Source of the DNA: Fontibacterium oligotrophicum
Lineage (GTDB): Bacteria > Pseudomonadota > Alphaproteobacteria > Pelagibacterales > Pelagibacteraceae
Assembly (NCBI GenBank): GCA_965235975.1
Contig: CBDDZZ010000001.1
Span: forward strand, 124,001 to 188,000
Direction of reading: 5' to 3'
DNA: 64,000 nucleotides
The notes below the pieces were generated by a model. That model saw only the letters and a list, made by a program, of their open reading frames with translations, was not told the origin of the DNA and ran no database searches. Position 1 is the first letter of the stretch; every line of letters begins with the position of its first letter. Below, in pieces: positions 17,521 to 27,016 of the stretch. The translations under genes were made by a program, and so were the position numbers.

Positions 17521-18239
17521 ATGACGCAATTATCAAAGCTTAAAATTATTTTAGGATTAATTTATCTTTTAATTGTAGCGTTGGTTACATATTTATTTTT
17601 TTATTATGAAATTTACAATTATGTAAGTTCTGATTTTATAAAAAATGATCGTAAAGTAATTATTACTTTTATTGAAAAAAATATTTTTATTTACTCTTTT
17701 TTGTTTTTTTTATTTTCTGCCATTTGGTTTTTTTTACTTGGTTTTGGTTTTCCACTTGTGATTGCTGCAGGTTTTCTTTTTGGTTCTTTTTTAGGATCAG
17801 TCTTATTACTCATGGGCTTTGCTATCGGATCAACAGCGCTATATGTTTTTGCAAATCATTATTTTAAAGATTTAGTTTTTAAATATTTTTCAAGTAAATA
17901 TAAAAGTTTAGATAGTCACTTTAAAAATAATGATTTTGCATATTTATTATTTTTAAGACTAGTTCCGGGCATCCCATCGCAAGCAGGGACATTGATTCCA
18001 ATATTATTTAATATGAAACTTAAAAAAATATTTCTTTCAAATATTTTTGGTGTAGCGCCTAGTATATTTATTTCTGTTAGTTTAGTTTCAGGAATTAGTT
18101 CTAAAATTGCAGGAAGGGGCTCAGTTTAATTTAGATTTACTCTCAGATCCAAAGGTCTCTAGTACCCTTAACGGCTCTCGGTGTAATGGTTTTAGTGGTT
18201 AATTTTATAAAGCAGAAATTTTTTAAGAGTAAAATTTGA
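17521..18239 (+). CDS. TVP38/TMEM64 family membrane protein (two frameshifts)
   Basis: The first 200 residues form a TVP38/DedA-like membrane protein, with GFPLVIAAGFLFGSFLG and the conserved LRLVPGIPSQAGTLIP re-entrant motif. The frame stops early at 18129. Two single-base corrections restore the expected C-terminus. Skipping one G near 18110 gives AEGAQFNLDLLSDPKV, and skipping one T near 18155 gives LVPLTALGVMVLVVNFIKQKF, a last membrane helix ending at 18239. Family members are inner-membrane proteins proposed to act in lipid or solute transport. Indel errors are likely. Confidence 0.8.
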
Positions 18240-19180
18240 ATACATTTTTTAAAAATAGTTTTTTAGACATCAAAGACATTTGTTTACCTTTATATAAAAT
18301 ATTAATTCCTTTTATTTTCATCATCAAAATTTTAGAAGAGATTGGAATTGTAAAAGTTATTTCAAATTTTTTTGAGCCCATCGTTCAATTAATGGGTCTA
18401 CCTGCTGAGTTTGGCATTATTTGGGTCACAGCTATTATTGTAAATGTTTATGCTGCCATTATTTTATTTATCAATATTGTACCCACTTTAGATTTAACAG
18501 TTGCGCAAGTTACGGTTTTAACTTTAATTATTCTAATTGCTCACAATATTTTAATTGAAAGCGCAATTTCAAGAGCTGCTGGCATATCCTTTCTTTATGC
18601 GTCTTTTTTGCGAATTGGAATTGCTTTTTTTGCCGGATTTATTCTTAATAAAATTTATTTCCATATAGGATATTTACAGGAAAAGTTTAGTTTAGTTTTA
18701 GAGCAGAGAATAATTGCAACAGATTATTATTCTTGGTTTTTAGGGCAAATTGAAAATCTTATTTATATTTTTTTTATAATTTGTATTTTAGTCTTCTCAT
18801 TAAATATTTTAAAAAAAATTGGAGTTGAGCAATTTATAAAAAAACTCCTTGAAGGCCCATTAAAGCTTATGGGGATAGGATCTAGTGCTGTTAATATAAT
18901 TATTGTCGGCTTGACCATTGGTCTTCAATTTGGAGGGGGACTATTAATTAAGGAGGCAAAATCCGGCACAGTTGATAAACAGAGCATTTTACTCTCGTTA
19001 TCTTTACTAAATTTAATCCATGCAATTATCGAAGATACAATTTTAATGATGATTATTGGCGGACATATTTCTGGAGTTTTATTTTTTAGAATTATATTTT
19101 GTTTAGTAATTGTTTTTTTAATTCTTTATTTATATAAAAAATTCAGCGGATTATTTAAATTTGTCTTTGTTAAGATTTAA
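18236..19180 (+). CDS. Nucleoside-recognition (Gate) domain membrane protein
   Basis: The 314-residue integral membrane protein has about eight hydrophobic helices and two similar halves, each with a Gate/nucleoside-recognition pattern (FFEPIVQLMGLPAEFGIIWV and GPLKLMGIGSSAVNIIIVGLTIGLQFGGG). It starts with TTG at 18236, which overlaps the restored stop of the preceding gene. No in-frame ATG lies nearby. The substrate is unknown. Its 3' end overlaps the convergent MFS gene by 11 bases. Confidence 0.75.
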   Translation: MNTFFKNSFLDIKDICLPLYKILIPFIFIIKILEEIGIVKVISNFFEPIVQLMGLPAEFGIIWVTAIIVNVYAAIILFINIVPTLDLTVAQVTVLTLIILIAHNILIESAISRAAGISFLYASFLRIGIAFFAGFILNKIYFHIGYLQEKFSLVLEQRIIATDYYSWFLGQIENLIYIFFIICILVFSLNILKKIGVEQFIKKLLEGPLKLMGIGSSAVNIIIVGLTIGLQFGGGLLIKEAKSGTVDKQSILLSLSLLNLIHAIIEDTILMMIIGGHISGVLFFRIIFCLVIVFLILYLYKKFSGLFKFVFVKI

Positions 19181-20372
19181 ATTTAGAGGCACAAAAAGCA
19201 GCAACTAATCCAGCTATCCCTAAAAACGAGAATGCTAAAATCCAATTTGTATTTTCGCCAATAGGCTCATGATTATTTACAATATCAATAATAAATCCAA
19301 AAATAGCTGGAGTTGCTGATCCAAATCCAATTCCTAGAATTGAGCGATAAGCAATAGTTCTACCAACACAAAACTTTGGAGTACTTTCTGTTAAAGCTGC
19401 TGTTAATACACCAGAGTCTCCAATTGCAAAAAAACTATAAAGAATAGAAATGATAATAATAAAAAATATATTCAATTCTACCGTCCATCCGACCAAAAAA
19501 GATAATCCCGCACTGAATAAAGAAAATGACACTAATATTTTTTTTCTACCTAAACTATCTGACAAATAACCTGCGATAACAGATGAAAAGACACCTGATA
19601 AATGGATAGAAAAACCAATTAATATACCTACACTTAAAGCGGTCATGGACATTTTATTTACGATAATGATACTTAAAAATACAGGTAGCCAAGACCAAAG
19701 CCCAAATAATTCTATGGCATGCGCTGTGTATCCTGTAATTAAAAATTTCGTTTTTTTATTTTGATTTAGGAAAAATTTTTTATTTGTTTGAGAAAATAAA
19801 TATTTTTTAAAACAATCTTTATAAACTGCGATTAAAAGAAAAACGGCCCCTATTAGACTAATTAAAGAAGCACTTAAAAAACTAATTTTATATCCATAAT
19901 TTGTTGTAACAATATAACTTACCGTTAAAGATAAAGCATACCCAAATGATTGACTGCCAAGCATAATTCCCATGGCCGTACCTTTATTTTTTGACTTAAA
20001 TTTTTCAGAAATTAAAAGTATAGAAGGTCCGTAAATCCCTCCCTGTGCAAATCCTATAAAAAAGTTAATAATAGTCGCGCTCCAAAAATCTTTAGCAATT
20101 AAAAAAAATATAAAACTAGATAAAAAATTTATAATTAAATGAATGATAAGAATTCTATTTGAATTGTAAAAATCAGAGCAGTAAGAGCTTATAAACAGCG
20201 CTGCAGCAAACCCGATAACAAGCGAAGTTTGAATAAAACCTGCCTCCGTCGCAGATAATTTCCACAAGTCAATTAATTGTGTGATTGAGCCTACATACAT
20301 GAAAAAAGTCAAAGCTGACAATACTCTGCCAATGGCAATAAATTTTAACCAACCCCAATTATTTGTTTGCAT
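19170..20372 (-). CDS. MFS transporter
   Basis: The 400-residue protein has 12 predicted membrane helices and the usual Major Facilitator loop motifs: a charged loop after helix 2 (SSYCSDFYNSNRIL) and, in the second half, AGYLSDSLGRKKIL. Helix 4 to 5 contains GFAQGGIYGPSILLISEKFKSKNKG. The substrate cannot be told. Its start faces the tRNA-Arg gene. Confidence 0.82.
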   Translation of the reverse strand: MQTNNWGWLKFIAIGRVLSALTFFMYVGSITQLIDLWKLSATEAGFIQTSLVIGFAAALFISSYCSDFYNSNRILIIHLIINFLSSFIFFLIAKDFWSATIINFFIGFAQGGIYGPSILLISEKFKSKNKGTAMGIMLGSQSFGYALSLTVSYIVTTNYGYKISFLSASLISLIGAVFLLIAVYKDCFKKYLFSQTNKKFFLNQNKKTKFLITGYTAHAIELFGLWSWLPVFLSIIIVNKMSMTALSVGILIGFSIHLSGVFSSVIAGYLSDSLGRKKILVSFSLFSAGLSFLVGWTVELNIFFIIIISILYSFFAIGDSGVLTAALTESTPKFCVGRTIAYRSILGIGFGSATPAIFGFIIDIVNNHEPIGENTNWILAFSFLGIAGLVAAFCASKFKS

Positions 20373-20441
20373 GAATAGAAGCCTATGATTATTTAATTAA
20401 AAAAATAAAATAAGATATCAAATTATTTTCTTTTCGTATAA

Positions 20442-20518
20442 GCGCCCGTAGTTCAATTGGATAGAATGCCAGACTACGAATCTGGAGGTTGGAAGTTCGA
20501 CTCTTTCCGGGCGCACCA
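20442..20518 (+). tRNA. tRNA-Arg (anticodon ACG)
   Basis: The 77-base cloverleaf has acceptor stem GCGCCCG/CGGGCGC, discriminator A and an encoded CCA. The anticodon stem CCAGA/TCTGG encloses the loop CTACGAA, giving anticodon ACG, which reads CGN arginine codons after A34-to-inosine editing. The T-arm GGAAGTTCGACTCTTTCC is intact. Confidence 0.95.
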
Positions 20519-20575
20519 ATTAATAGTTTATTTAACTTTGATAAAAACTTATTAATTTGATACAAATTACCAAGT

Positions 20576-21026
20576 ATGAGAGTAAGTAGAAATTCAAAAT
20601 ATATAATTCCTTATTTAGAAAAATTTTATGAGGTGAGTTCATATTATTCTTATTCACTCATTCGATTTGTCGCTGGGGCTATGATGGTGCCACACGGATA
20701 TAGCAAATTTGTAAATTTAAATGGCACAGCTGATTTTTTCAAAAGTGTTCAATTAGAGCCTGCTTACCCATTAGCAATCTATGTTGGTATTTTAGAATTT
20801 TTTGGCGGAATATTTTTAGCATTAGGTTTTTTAACACGATTTGTTGCAATTCAACTTATTGGCCTTTTAGCAGTTGCAACTTTTTATATTCATTTAAAAA
20901 ATGGCTTTCTTTGGATTAAAGGCGGATATGAGTATCCATTATTTTGGCTTAGTGATTATGATTGCAATATTTTTTAAAGGCGGTGATAGAGTTTCAATAG
21001 ATAATTCTTTACCAAAAGAATTTTAA
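20576..21026 (+). CDS. DoxX family membrane protein (one frameshift)
   Basis: The first 120 residues show the DoxX pattern: IRFVAGAMMVPHGYSKF, GILEFFGGIFLALGFLTRFVA and WIKGGYEYPLFW. The frame then stops at 20977. A shift in the TTTTGGC stretch near 20943-20952 restores GLVIMIAIFFKGGDRVSIDNS to a stop at 21026, which is the normal DoxX C-terminus. DoxX proteins are four-helix inner-membrane proteins linked to redox stress. The lesion looks like an indel error. Confidence 0.8.
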
Positions 21027-21029
21027 TTT

Positions 21030-21128
21030 GTGTTTAGATATTTAAATAATCTCCCCTTAGATAAAGCAGTCATTGTATTTTTGATTTTTATTGCAGCTAT
21101 AATTTTATTAATTAGCTTGTGTGTTTAA
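21030..21128 (+). CDS. Possible small membrane protein (32 aa)
   Basis: A GTG-initiated frame of 32 codons follows the DoxX gene by three bases. It encodes a short polar start (FRYLNNLPLDKAV) and one hydrophobic helix (VIVFLIFIAAIILLISLCV). Spacing and composition suit a small single-pass protein, but I recognise no family and the frame could be chance. Confidence 0.3.
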   Translation: MFRYLNNLPLDKAVIVFLIFIAAIILLISLCV

Positions 21129-21174
21129 TTACTTTCTCTCTAAATAATTGTCACCCAATAAGCTATAAAGAAAT

Positions 21175-22374
21175 ATGATAAAAATATTATCAATTCTTGG
21201 CTTAAGCAGTAGTTTTATATTATTTTATTTTGACGCAATTAAGATTGAAGCATTAATTTTAGTTAATATTTTCTTTGTAATTATTTTTTTTTATAAATCA
21301 GAAAATAATAAGTCAAGTAACGTTTCAATAATTTCTAGTTCAAAAAGAGAATTAAGCAAAGACGATTTACAAAAAATTTTTATTGATGAATTAGAAGATA
21401 TAATAATAATTTTAAATAGATTTAATATTATCGTTTATAATAATAAAGTAGCCATAGAAAACTTTGGCACTAATCTAGAAGGCAAACATATTGGTAGTGA
21501 AATTAGAATTCCTGAATTACTAGAGGCAATTGATCAAATTAAAATCGATAAAAAACAAAAGAAATTAGAAGTTGAATTAAACATACCACTATTTAAATTT
21601 TATAAAGTAAGTCTTGCCATAATAAAATCTGACCAAATTTTAATTTTAATTAGAGATTTTACCGAAATGAGAAAAAGCCAGAACATGCGCTCTGACTTTA
21701 TTGCAAATGCTAGTCATGAATTAAGAACACCATTGGTATCATTAAAAGGATTTCTCGAGACTATTTCTGACTCAGCAAAAGACGATCCATCATCTCAAAA
21801 GAAATTTATAAATATAATGAAGGATGAGGCTGAAAAAATGGAAAGATTATTAGATGATCTAATGTCTTTAAGTAGAATTGAATTGCAAGAACATATTCGC
21901 CCAAAAGATAAAGTTAATATAATAGAATTAATTGAAAATATTATTTTACTAAATTCAAATAAGGCTAAGGAAAAAAATATAAGTATAAAATTGAAAATTA
22001 ATGACAATGAAAAATTTGTTATTGGAGATAAAGAAAAATTATCTGCTGTCTTTCTAAATCTTTTAGATAATGCAATAAAATATAGTCATAATTCTTCAAT
22101 AGTAGAAATTAAAAATTCTGATAGAGGGCCAATTTCCAATAATTATACTTCAATTTCCGTAATTGATAATGGAGTTGGAATAGCACAAGAAGACATTCAC
22201 CGAGTTACTGAAAGATTTTTTAGGGCTGAAAATATAAAAAAATTAAAAATTAGCGGCACAGGGCTTGGACTTGCCATAGTAAAACACATAGTTAATCAGC
22301 ATAGGGGTGAATTCAAAATATATAGTAATTTGAATAAAGGCAGTGAATTTGAAGTCCAATTACCTCTCGCTTAG
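21175..22374 (+). CDS. phoR: Phosphate-regulon sensor histidine kinase PhoR
   Basis: The 399-residue kinase has an N-terminal membrane hairpin (about residues 5-40), a PAS-like segment (60-170), a HisKA domain with the phosphoacceptor H181 in NASHELRTPL, and a HATPase domain with N-box LNLLDNAIKYS, G1 VIDNGVGIAQEDIHRVTERFFR and G2 GTGLGLAIVKH. The PhoR assignment rests on domain order and on its place directly before the pst operon and phoB. Confidence 0.9.
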   Translation: MIKILSILGLSSSFILFYFDAIKIEALILVNIFFVIIFFYKSENNKSSNVSIISSSKRELSKDDLQKIFIDELEDIIIILNRFNIIVYNNKVAIENFGTNLEGKHIGSEIRIPELLEAIDQIKIDKKQKKLEVELNIPLFKFYKVSLAIIKSDQILILIRDFTEMRKSQNMRSDFIANASHELRTPLVSLKGFLETISDSAKDDPSSQKKFINIMKDEAEKMERLLDDLMSLSRIELQEHIRPKDKVNIIELIENIILLNSNKAKEKNISIKLKINDNEKFVIGDKEKLSAVFLNLLDNAIKYSHNSSIVEIKNSDRGPISNNYTSISVIDNGVGIAQEDIHRVTERFFRAENIKKLKISGTGLGLAIVKHIVNQHRGEFKIYSNLNKGSEFEVQLPLA

Positions 22375-22419
22375 TGTTCTAGTTGAAAAAAATTCAATTT
22401 TTCAATTAAAAAGTTAGTT

Positions 22420-22448
22420 TTGTCACAAAACTGTAACCTAAATGTAAT
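22420..22448 (+). promoter_or_regulatory. PHO box upstream of pstS
   Basis: Three near-identical hexamers, TGTCAC (22421), TGTAAC (22432) and TGTAAT (22443), are spaced exactly 11 bases apart with AT-rich spacers. PhoB binds tandem 11-base direct repeats of the TGTCAT type on one face of the helix. The site lies about 60 bases before the pstS start, so PhoB activation of pstSCAB-phoU-phoB is expected. Confidence 0.8.
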
Positions 22449-22506
22449 AATAAAATCATTTAAATGAATTACTTCCTTAATTACTTAAACAATTAAGGAA
22501 AATAAA

Positions 22507-23512
22507 ATGATTAAAAATAAAATAATAATTCTCTCAGCTTTTGTGATGATGATTTCTTCATATGCAAATGCAAGAGATCAAATAAAAATAGTTGGATCTT
22601 CAACTGTATATCCCTACACAACAGTAGTTGCAGAAAGATTTGGAAAGCAAGGAAAATTTAAAACACCAGTAGTTGAAAGCACTGGTACAGGTGGTGGCTT
22701 TAAATCTTTTTGCGGCGGCGTAGGCGTTCAGCATCCTGATATGACAGGAGCATCTAGAGCAATTAAAAAAGATGAAATGGAACTTTGTGTTAAAAACGGT
22801 GTCACAGAAATTATTGAGATGCCAATTGGAAACGATGGTTTAACATTTGCTCATTCAGTCAAAGCTAAAGACGCTAATTTTACAAAAGCACAATTATGGA
22901 AAGCAATTGCCCATGACGTTGTTGATTGATGGAAAATTAGTAAAAAACCCATATAAAAATTGGAAAGAAATTGACAAGTCTCTTCCAGATTTAAAAATTG
23001 AAATTTTAGTTGCGCCCCCAACATCTGGAACGCGTGATGCCTGGGATGATCTAATAATGGGCAAGGGTTGTGATCCTGAGTTTATGAAACTTGCAGATAA
23101 AAAAAATTGTACTAAATATAGAGAAGATGCTGCAGTAATCGAGGCTGGGGAAAATGATACTTTAATTGTTCAAAAATTAGGTTCTACTCCAAATGCATTT
23201 GGTTATTTTGGATACAGTTACCTAGTTGCAAACAAAGATAAAATTAAGGCTGCAAAAATTGATGGAATTGCTCCAACAATTGAAGGGATACAAAAATATA
23301 CTTATCCTGTAGCAAGACCATTATTTTTATACGCTAAAAAAGCTCACGCTTCCGTAATTCCAGGATTTAAAGAATTCTTAACGGAATACACTGGAAAAAC
23401 AGCAGTTGGTGCAACTGGCTATTTATTTAAAGTCGGTTTAGTTCCAAACGCTAAAGAAACAGAAGAAAAAGTTAGAGACGTTGCTACTAAATTAGTAGCG
23501 ATGAAAAACTAA
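22507..23512 (+). CDS. pstS: Phosphate-binding protein PstS (one frameshift)
   Basis: The joined frames encode about 335 residues. There is a signal peptide (IIILSAFVMMISSYANA), then IKIVGSSTVYPYTTVVAERF, the phosphate-binding STGTGGGFKSFC, and in the second half PPTSGTRDAWDDLIM and GYFGYSYL. The frame breaks at about 22919-22925 in GACGTTGTTGATTG; one base change in length joins LWKAIAHDV to LIDGKLVKNPYKNWK, the normal PstS order. PstS delivers phosphate to PstCAB in the periplasm. Confidence 0.9.
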
Positions 23513-23531
23513 AGTTTAGTTAATTAATCAA

Positions 23532-23565
23532 ACCTAGAGCCGGAATTAATTTCGGCTCTAGGTTA
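23532..23565 (+). other. Intercistronic hairpin between pstS and pstC
   Basis: A perfect 12-bp inverted repeat (AACCTAGAGCCG at 23532-23543, its complement at 23554-23565) encloses a 10-base loop. It is followed by A residues rather than T, so it is not a standard terminator on the plus strand. Such hairpins after a binding-protein gene usually protect the upstream mRNA or lower expression downstream, giving more PstS than permease. Confidence 0.65.
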
Positions 23566-23597
23566 AAAAAGTTAAGGTTAAAGTCAAAAAAAGCTAC

Positions 23598-24983
23598 ATG
23601 AATTTAGTTATTTTAACCTTAATTATAATATTTAGTTTTTCCTGTTATTTTTTTGGAAAATCAAAGATTTTAAATACCTCAAGAGTTAGTGGAAAAAAAT
23701 TTCATTCTTTACCAGAATATTATGGTTACTATCTTGCAGCTTGGTGCGGACTTCCAGCTTTAATTATATTATTTTTTTGGTCTTTTTCAGAGTTATTTTT
23801 AGTTAAAATTTTTATATTAGCAGATTTTAAAATTGACCCTCTATTAGATGAAAATAAGTTAAACTTAATATTTTCTGAAATTAAAGCAATCGCTGAAAAA
23901 AAATTTACAGGTACTATTCCCGAAAAACTAATTCCTTATTCTGAAAAATTTTTAAGTATTAATAGAATTTTAGAACTATCTAAATTAGCAGTTATTTTAA
24001 GCGTAATAATATTTTCTTTAACTTTTGCATATTCCCAAATCTTAAAAAATATAAGAGCTCGAGAAAGTGTAGAAAAAGTAATTAGAGTTGTGATGTTTTT
24101 ATGTGCGGCCATTGCAGTATTTACAACTCTTGGAATTGTACTTTCTTTACTTTTTGAAAGCATTAAATTTTTCACAGCAGTCTCTATTTTTGACTTTATT
24201 ACAGGTACAAACTGGGCTCCAGGGCGTGCATTTGTTAGAGATGCATCTGTTCAAACTGCAGATGTTGAAAATGTTTTTGGTGCAGTACCACTATTTTGGG
24301 GAACTTTTTTTATTGCAATGATTGCAATGTTAGTTGCAGTTCCAATTGGCTTATTCTCAGGAATATACATGGCAGAGTATTCTTCACGAAAATTAAGAAA
24401 GATTATTAAGCCACTTATAGAAATTTTAGCTGGAATTCCAACTGTAGTTTATGGGTTTTTTGCTGCACTTACGGTTGGTCCCTTCTTTAGACTTATCGGA
24501 GAAAATATTGGCTTAGATGTTTCTTCAGAAAGTGCACTTGCGGCAGGTGTTGTAATGGGAATTATGATAATCCCTTATGTATCCTCATTAACAGATGATG
24601 TTATAAATGCAGTTCCAAAGTCCTTAAGGGAAGGATCTTTAGCAATTGGTGCAACAAAATCAGAGACAATAAAAAAAGTTGTTTTACCAGCAGCGCTACC
24701 AGGGATCGTTGGCTCAATATTGCTTGCAATTTCAAGGGCTATTGGGGAGACAATGATTGTAGTTATGGCAGCTGGTCTTGCAGCAAATTTAACCATCAAT
24801 CCTCTCGAGGCATCAACGACAATTACTACTCAAATTGTAACAATTTTAATTGGTGATCAGTCCTTTAATAATCCTAAAACGCAGGCAGCTTTTGCTTTAG
24901 GAATTACATTATTTTTTTTCACATTAATAATAAATATTATCGCACTTAATATTGTTAAAAAATTTAGGGAGAAGTATGAATAA
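23598..24983 (+). CDS. pstC: Phosphate ABC transporter permease PstC
   Basis: The 461-residue permease is of the long alphaproteobacterial type, with an extended N-terminal part holding extra membrane segments and a soluble stretch (about 80-130). The binding-protein-dependent transport domain shows VPIGLFSGIYMAEYSS, LAGIPTVVYGFFA and the EAA loop SLREGSLAIGATKSETIKKVVLP. It pairs with PstA. Its 3' end overlaps pstA by eight bases. Confidence 0.93.
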   Translation: MNLVILTLIIIFSFSCYFFGKSKILNTSRVSGKKFHSLPEYYGYYLAAWCGLPALIILFFWSFSELFLVKIFILADFKIDPLLDENKLNLIFSEIKAIAEKKFTGTIPEKLIPYSEKFLSINRILELSKLAVILSVIIFSLTFAYSQILKNIRARESVEKVIRVVMFLCAAIAVFTTLGIVLSLLFESIKFFTAVSIFDFITGTNWAPGRAFVRDASVQTADVENVFGAVPLFWGTFFIAMIAMLVAVPIGLFSGIYMAEYSSRKLRKIIKPLIEILAGIPTVVYGFFAALTVGPFFRLIGENIGLDVSSESALAAGVVMGIMIIPYVSSLTDDVINAVPKSLREGSLAIGATKSETIKKVVLPAALPGIVGSILLAISRAIGETMIVVMAAGLAANLTINPLEASTTITTQIVTILIGDQSFNNPKTQAAFALGITLFFFTLIINIIALNIVKKFREKYE

Positions 24984-26247
24984 TATTCAAAAAGAAGCGC
25001 TTCTTAAAAAACGTTACAACGCTGAAAAAAGATTTAAATTATATGGAATTTTATCAATATTTTTAGCAATTTCGTTTTTATTTATATTAATTTTTAATAT
25101 TTTTAGCAAAGGTTCCGGCGCTTTTTTAAAAACAGAAATATTATTAAATGTAAACTTTGACCAAAAAAAATTAGGACTAAATAATAATTCTTCTGAGAAA
25201 GAAATTAGAGAAGCTAGTTTTGATGAAATTTTAAAAGATGCCTTGCTTGCTCTTGCACCTTCAGTTCCAGAATTAAAGCAAGCTGAATTAATAGATATAG
25301 TTAGCATTGATGCAGAACTTGAAATTAAAAAGTTTTTTTTAAACAATAGAGATGTTTTAAATAAAAGTTATGAAGTTTCCCTAACACTTTCTGACGATCT
25401 GGATCAAGTTTATAAGGGTAATTTTCCAAGGGATATTCCTGAGGATAGACGAAGGTTTTCAGATTTTCAACTCAAAATTTATGATGAATTAATTTCAAAG
25501 AATAAGATTGTTTCAAAACTCAACTGGTCATTTTTAACTAATGCAGACTCAAGAGAGCCAGAACTTGCTGGAGCGGCATCCTCATTAGTCGGGTCTTTTT
25601 TTACATTATTAGTGTGTTTGCTTTTATCTTTCCCGCTTGGAATTTTAGCAGCAATCTATCTAGAGGAATTTGCTCCTAAAAATAAGATTACTGAAATCAT
25701 AGAGGTAAATGTTAATAATCTTGCGGCAGTTCCATCAATTGTATTTGGACTTTTGGGTCTTGGAGTATTTTTAAATTATTTTTATTTACCAAGATCAACT
25801 CCATTAGTTGGAGGGATGGTACTTGCTTTAATGACATTACCTAGAATAATTATTCCATGTCGTGCAGCTTTAAAAGCGGTTCCACCATCAATTAGGGAAG
25901 GAGCACTTGCTCTTGGTGCCTCTAAGGTACAGACAGTGATGCATAATGTTGTACCACTTGCAATGCCAGGTACCTTATCTGGAACAATTATTGGTCTTAG
26001 TCAGGCCCTTGGAGAAACAGCTCCTTTACTTTTAATAGGAATGGTTGCTTTTATTAACGTTGTGCCTTCAACTCCATTGGACCCTTCAGCAGTATTACCG
26101 GTTCAAGTTTACTTATGGTCAGAATCTGCAGAAAGAGGTTTTGTTGAAAAAACTTCAGCAACAATAATTATTTTGATATTCTTTTTAATAATAATGAACT
26201 CTTTTGCAATTTATTTAAGAAATAAATTTGAGAAAAAATGGTCATAA
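24976..26247 (+). CDS. pstA: Phosphate ABC transporter permease PstA
   Basis: The 423-residue permease has one N-terminal membrane helix, a long periplasmic segment (about residues 40-200) typical of alphaproteobacterial PstA, and a transport domain with FPLGILAAIYLEEF, NNLAAVPSIVFGLLGLGVF and the EAA loop SIREGALALGASKVQTVMHNVVP. I chose the ATG at 24976 over an upstream in-frame start because GGGAG sits five bases before it, one of the few clear ribosome-binding sites in the window. Confidence 0.93.
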   Translation: MNNIQKEALLKKRYNAEKRFKLYGILSIFLAISFLFILIFNIFSKGSGAFLKTEILLNVNFDQKKLGLNNNSSEKEIREASFDEILKDALLALAPSVPELKQAELIDIVSIDAELEIKKFFLNNRDVLNKSYEVSLTLSDDLDQVYKGNFPRDIPEDRRRFSDFQLKIYDELISKNKIVSKLNWSFLTNADSREPELAGAASSLVGSFFTLLVCLLLSFPLGILAAIYLEEFAPKNKITEIIEVNVNNLAAVPSIVFGLLGLGVFLNYFYLPRSTPLVGGMVLALMTLPRIIIPCRAALKAVPPSIREGALALGASKVQTVMHNVVPLAMPGTLSGTIIGLSQALGETAPLLLIGMVAFINVVPSTPLDPSAVLPVQVYLWSESAERGFVEKTSATIIILIFFLIIMNSFAIYLRNKFEKKWS

Positions 26248-26248
26248 T

Positions 26249-27016
26249 ATGAACAACGATAAAATTAAAATCTCAACTCGAAACTTAAATGTTTATTATG
26301 GAGCAAAACAAGCTCTCTTCAATATTAATTTGGATTTGATGGAAAAAAAAGTAACAGCATTAATCGGTCCATCAGGCTGTGGAAAGTCTACTTTTATACG
26401 TTGCCTAAATCGAATGAATGATGTGATTGATATTTGTAAAGTAGACGGCTCAATAAAAGTTGATGGAAGCGAAATAAATGAAAAAAATATAGATGTTAAT
26501 AAAATTCGAGAAAGAATAGGCATGGTATTTCAAAAACCTAATCCATTTCCAAAAAGTATATATGATAATGTTGCCTATGGTCCAAGAATTCATGGACTAG
26601 CAGAAAATCAGAATGTGTTAGATGAGATTGTAGAGAACAGTTTAAAAAAAGCAGCCTTATGGGAAGAAGTTAAAGATCGATTAAGTCAGCCAGGAACAAG
26701 TTTATCCGGAGGTCAACAGCAAAGACTTTGTATAGCTAGAGCAATATCAATTAACCCTGAAGTTATTTTAATGGATGAACCTTGTTCAGCTTTAGATCCA
26801 ATAGCAACAGCAAAAATCGAAGAATTAATTGATGAATTAAAAAAATCTTATACAATCGTTATAGTGACCCATTCTATGTCTCAGGCAGCTCGAGTTTCGC
26901 AAAATACAGGATTTTTTCATTTAGGTAAATTAATGGAATTTAACTTAACTGAAAAAATTTTTAAAAATCCAGATAATAAAATGACTCAAGATTACATAAC
27001 AGGAAGGTTTGGTTAA
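26249..27016 (+). CDS. pstB: Phosphate ABC transporter ATP-binding protein PstB
   Basis: The 255-residue ATPase has Walker A GPSGCGKST near residue 40, Q-loop VFQKPNPFPKSIYDNVAYGPR (a PstB hallmark), signature LSGGQQQRLCIARA, Walker B VILMDEPCSALDP and the H-loop VTHSM. It energises PstC/PstA. The ATG at 26249 follows the pstA stop by one base and is preferred to an in-frame start inside pstA. Confidence 0.95.
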   Translation: MNNDKIKISTRNLNVYYGAKQALFNINLDLMEKKVTALIGPSGCGKSTFIRCLNRMNDVIDICKVDGSIKVDGSEINEKNIDVNKIRERIGMVFQKPNPFPKSIYDNVAYGPRIHGLAENQNVLDEIVENSLKKAALWEEVKDRLSQPGTSLSGGQQQRLCIARAISINPEVILMDEPCSALDPIATAKIEELIDELKKSYTIVIVTHSMSQAARVSQNTGFFHLGKLMEFNLTEKIFKNPDNKMTQDYITGRFG

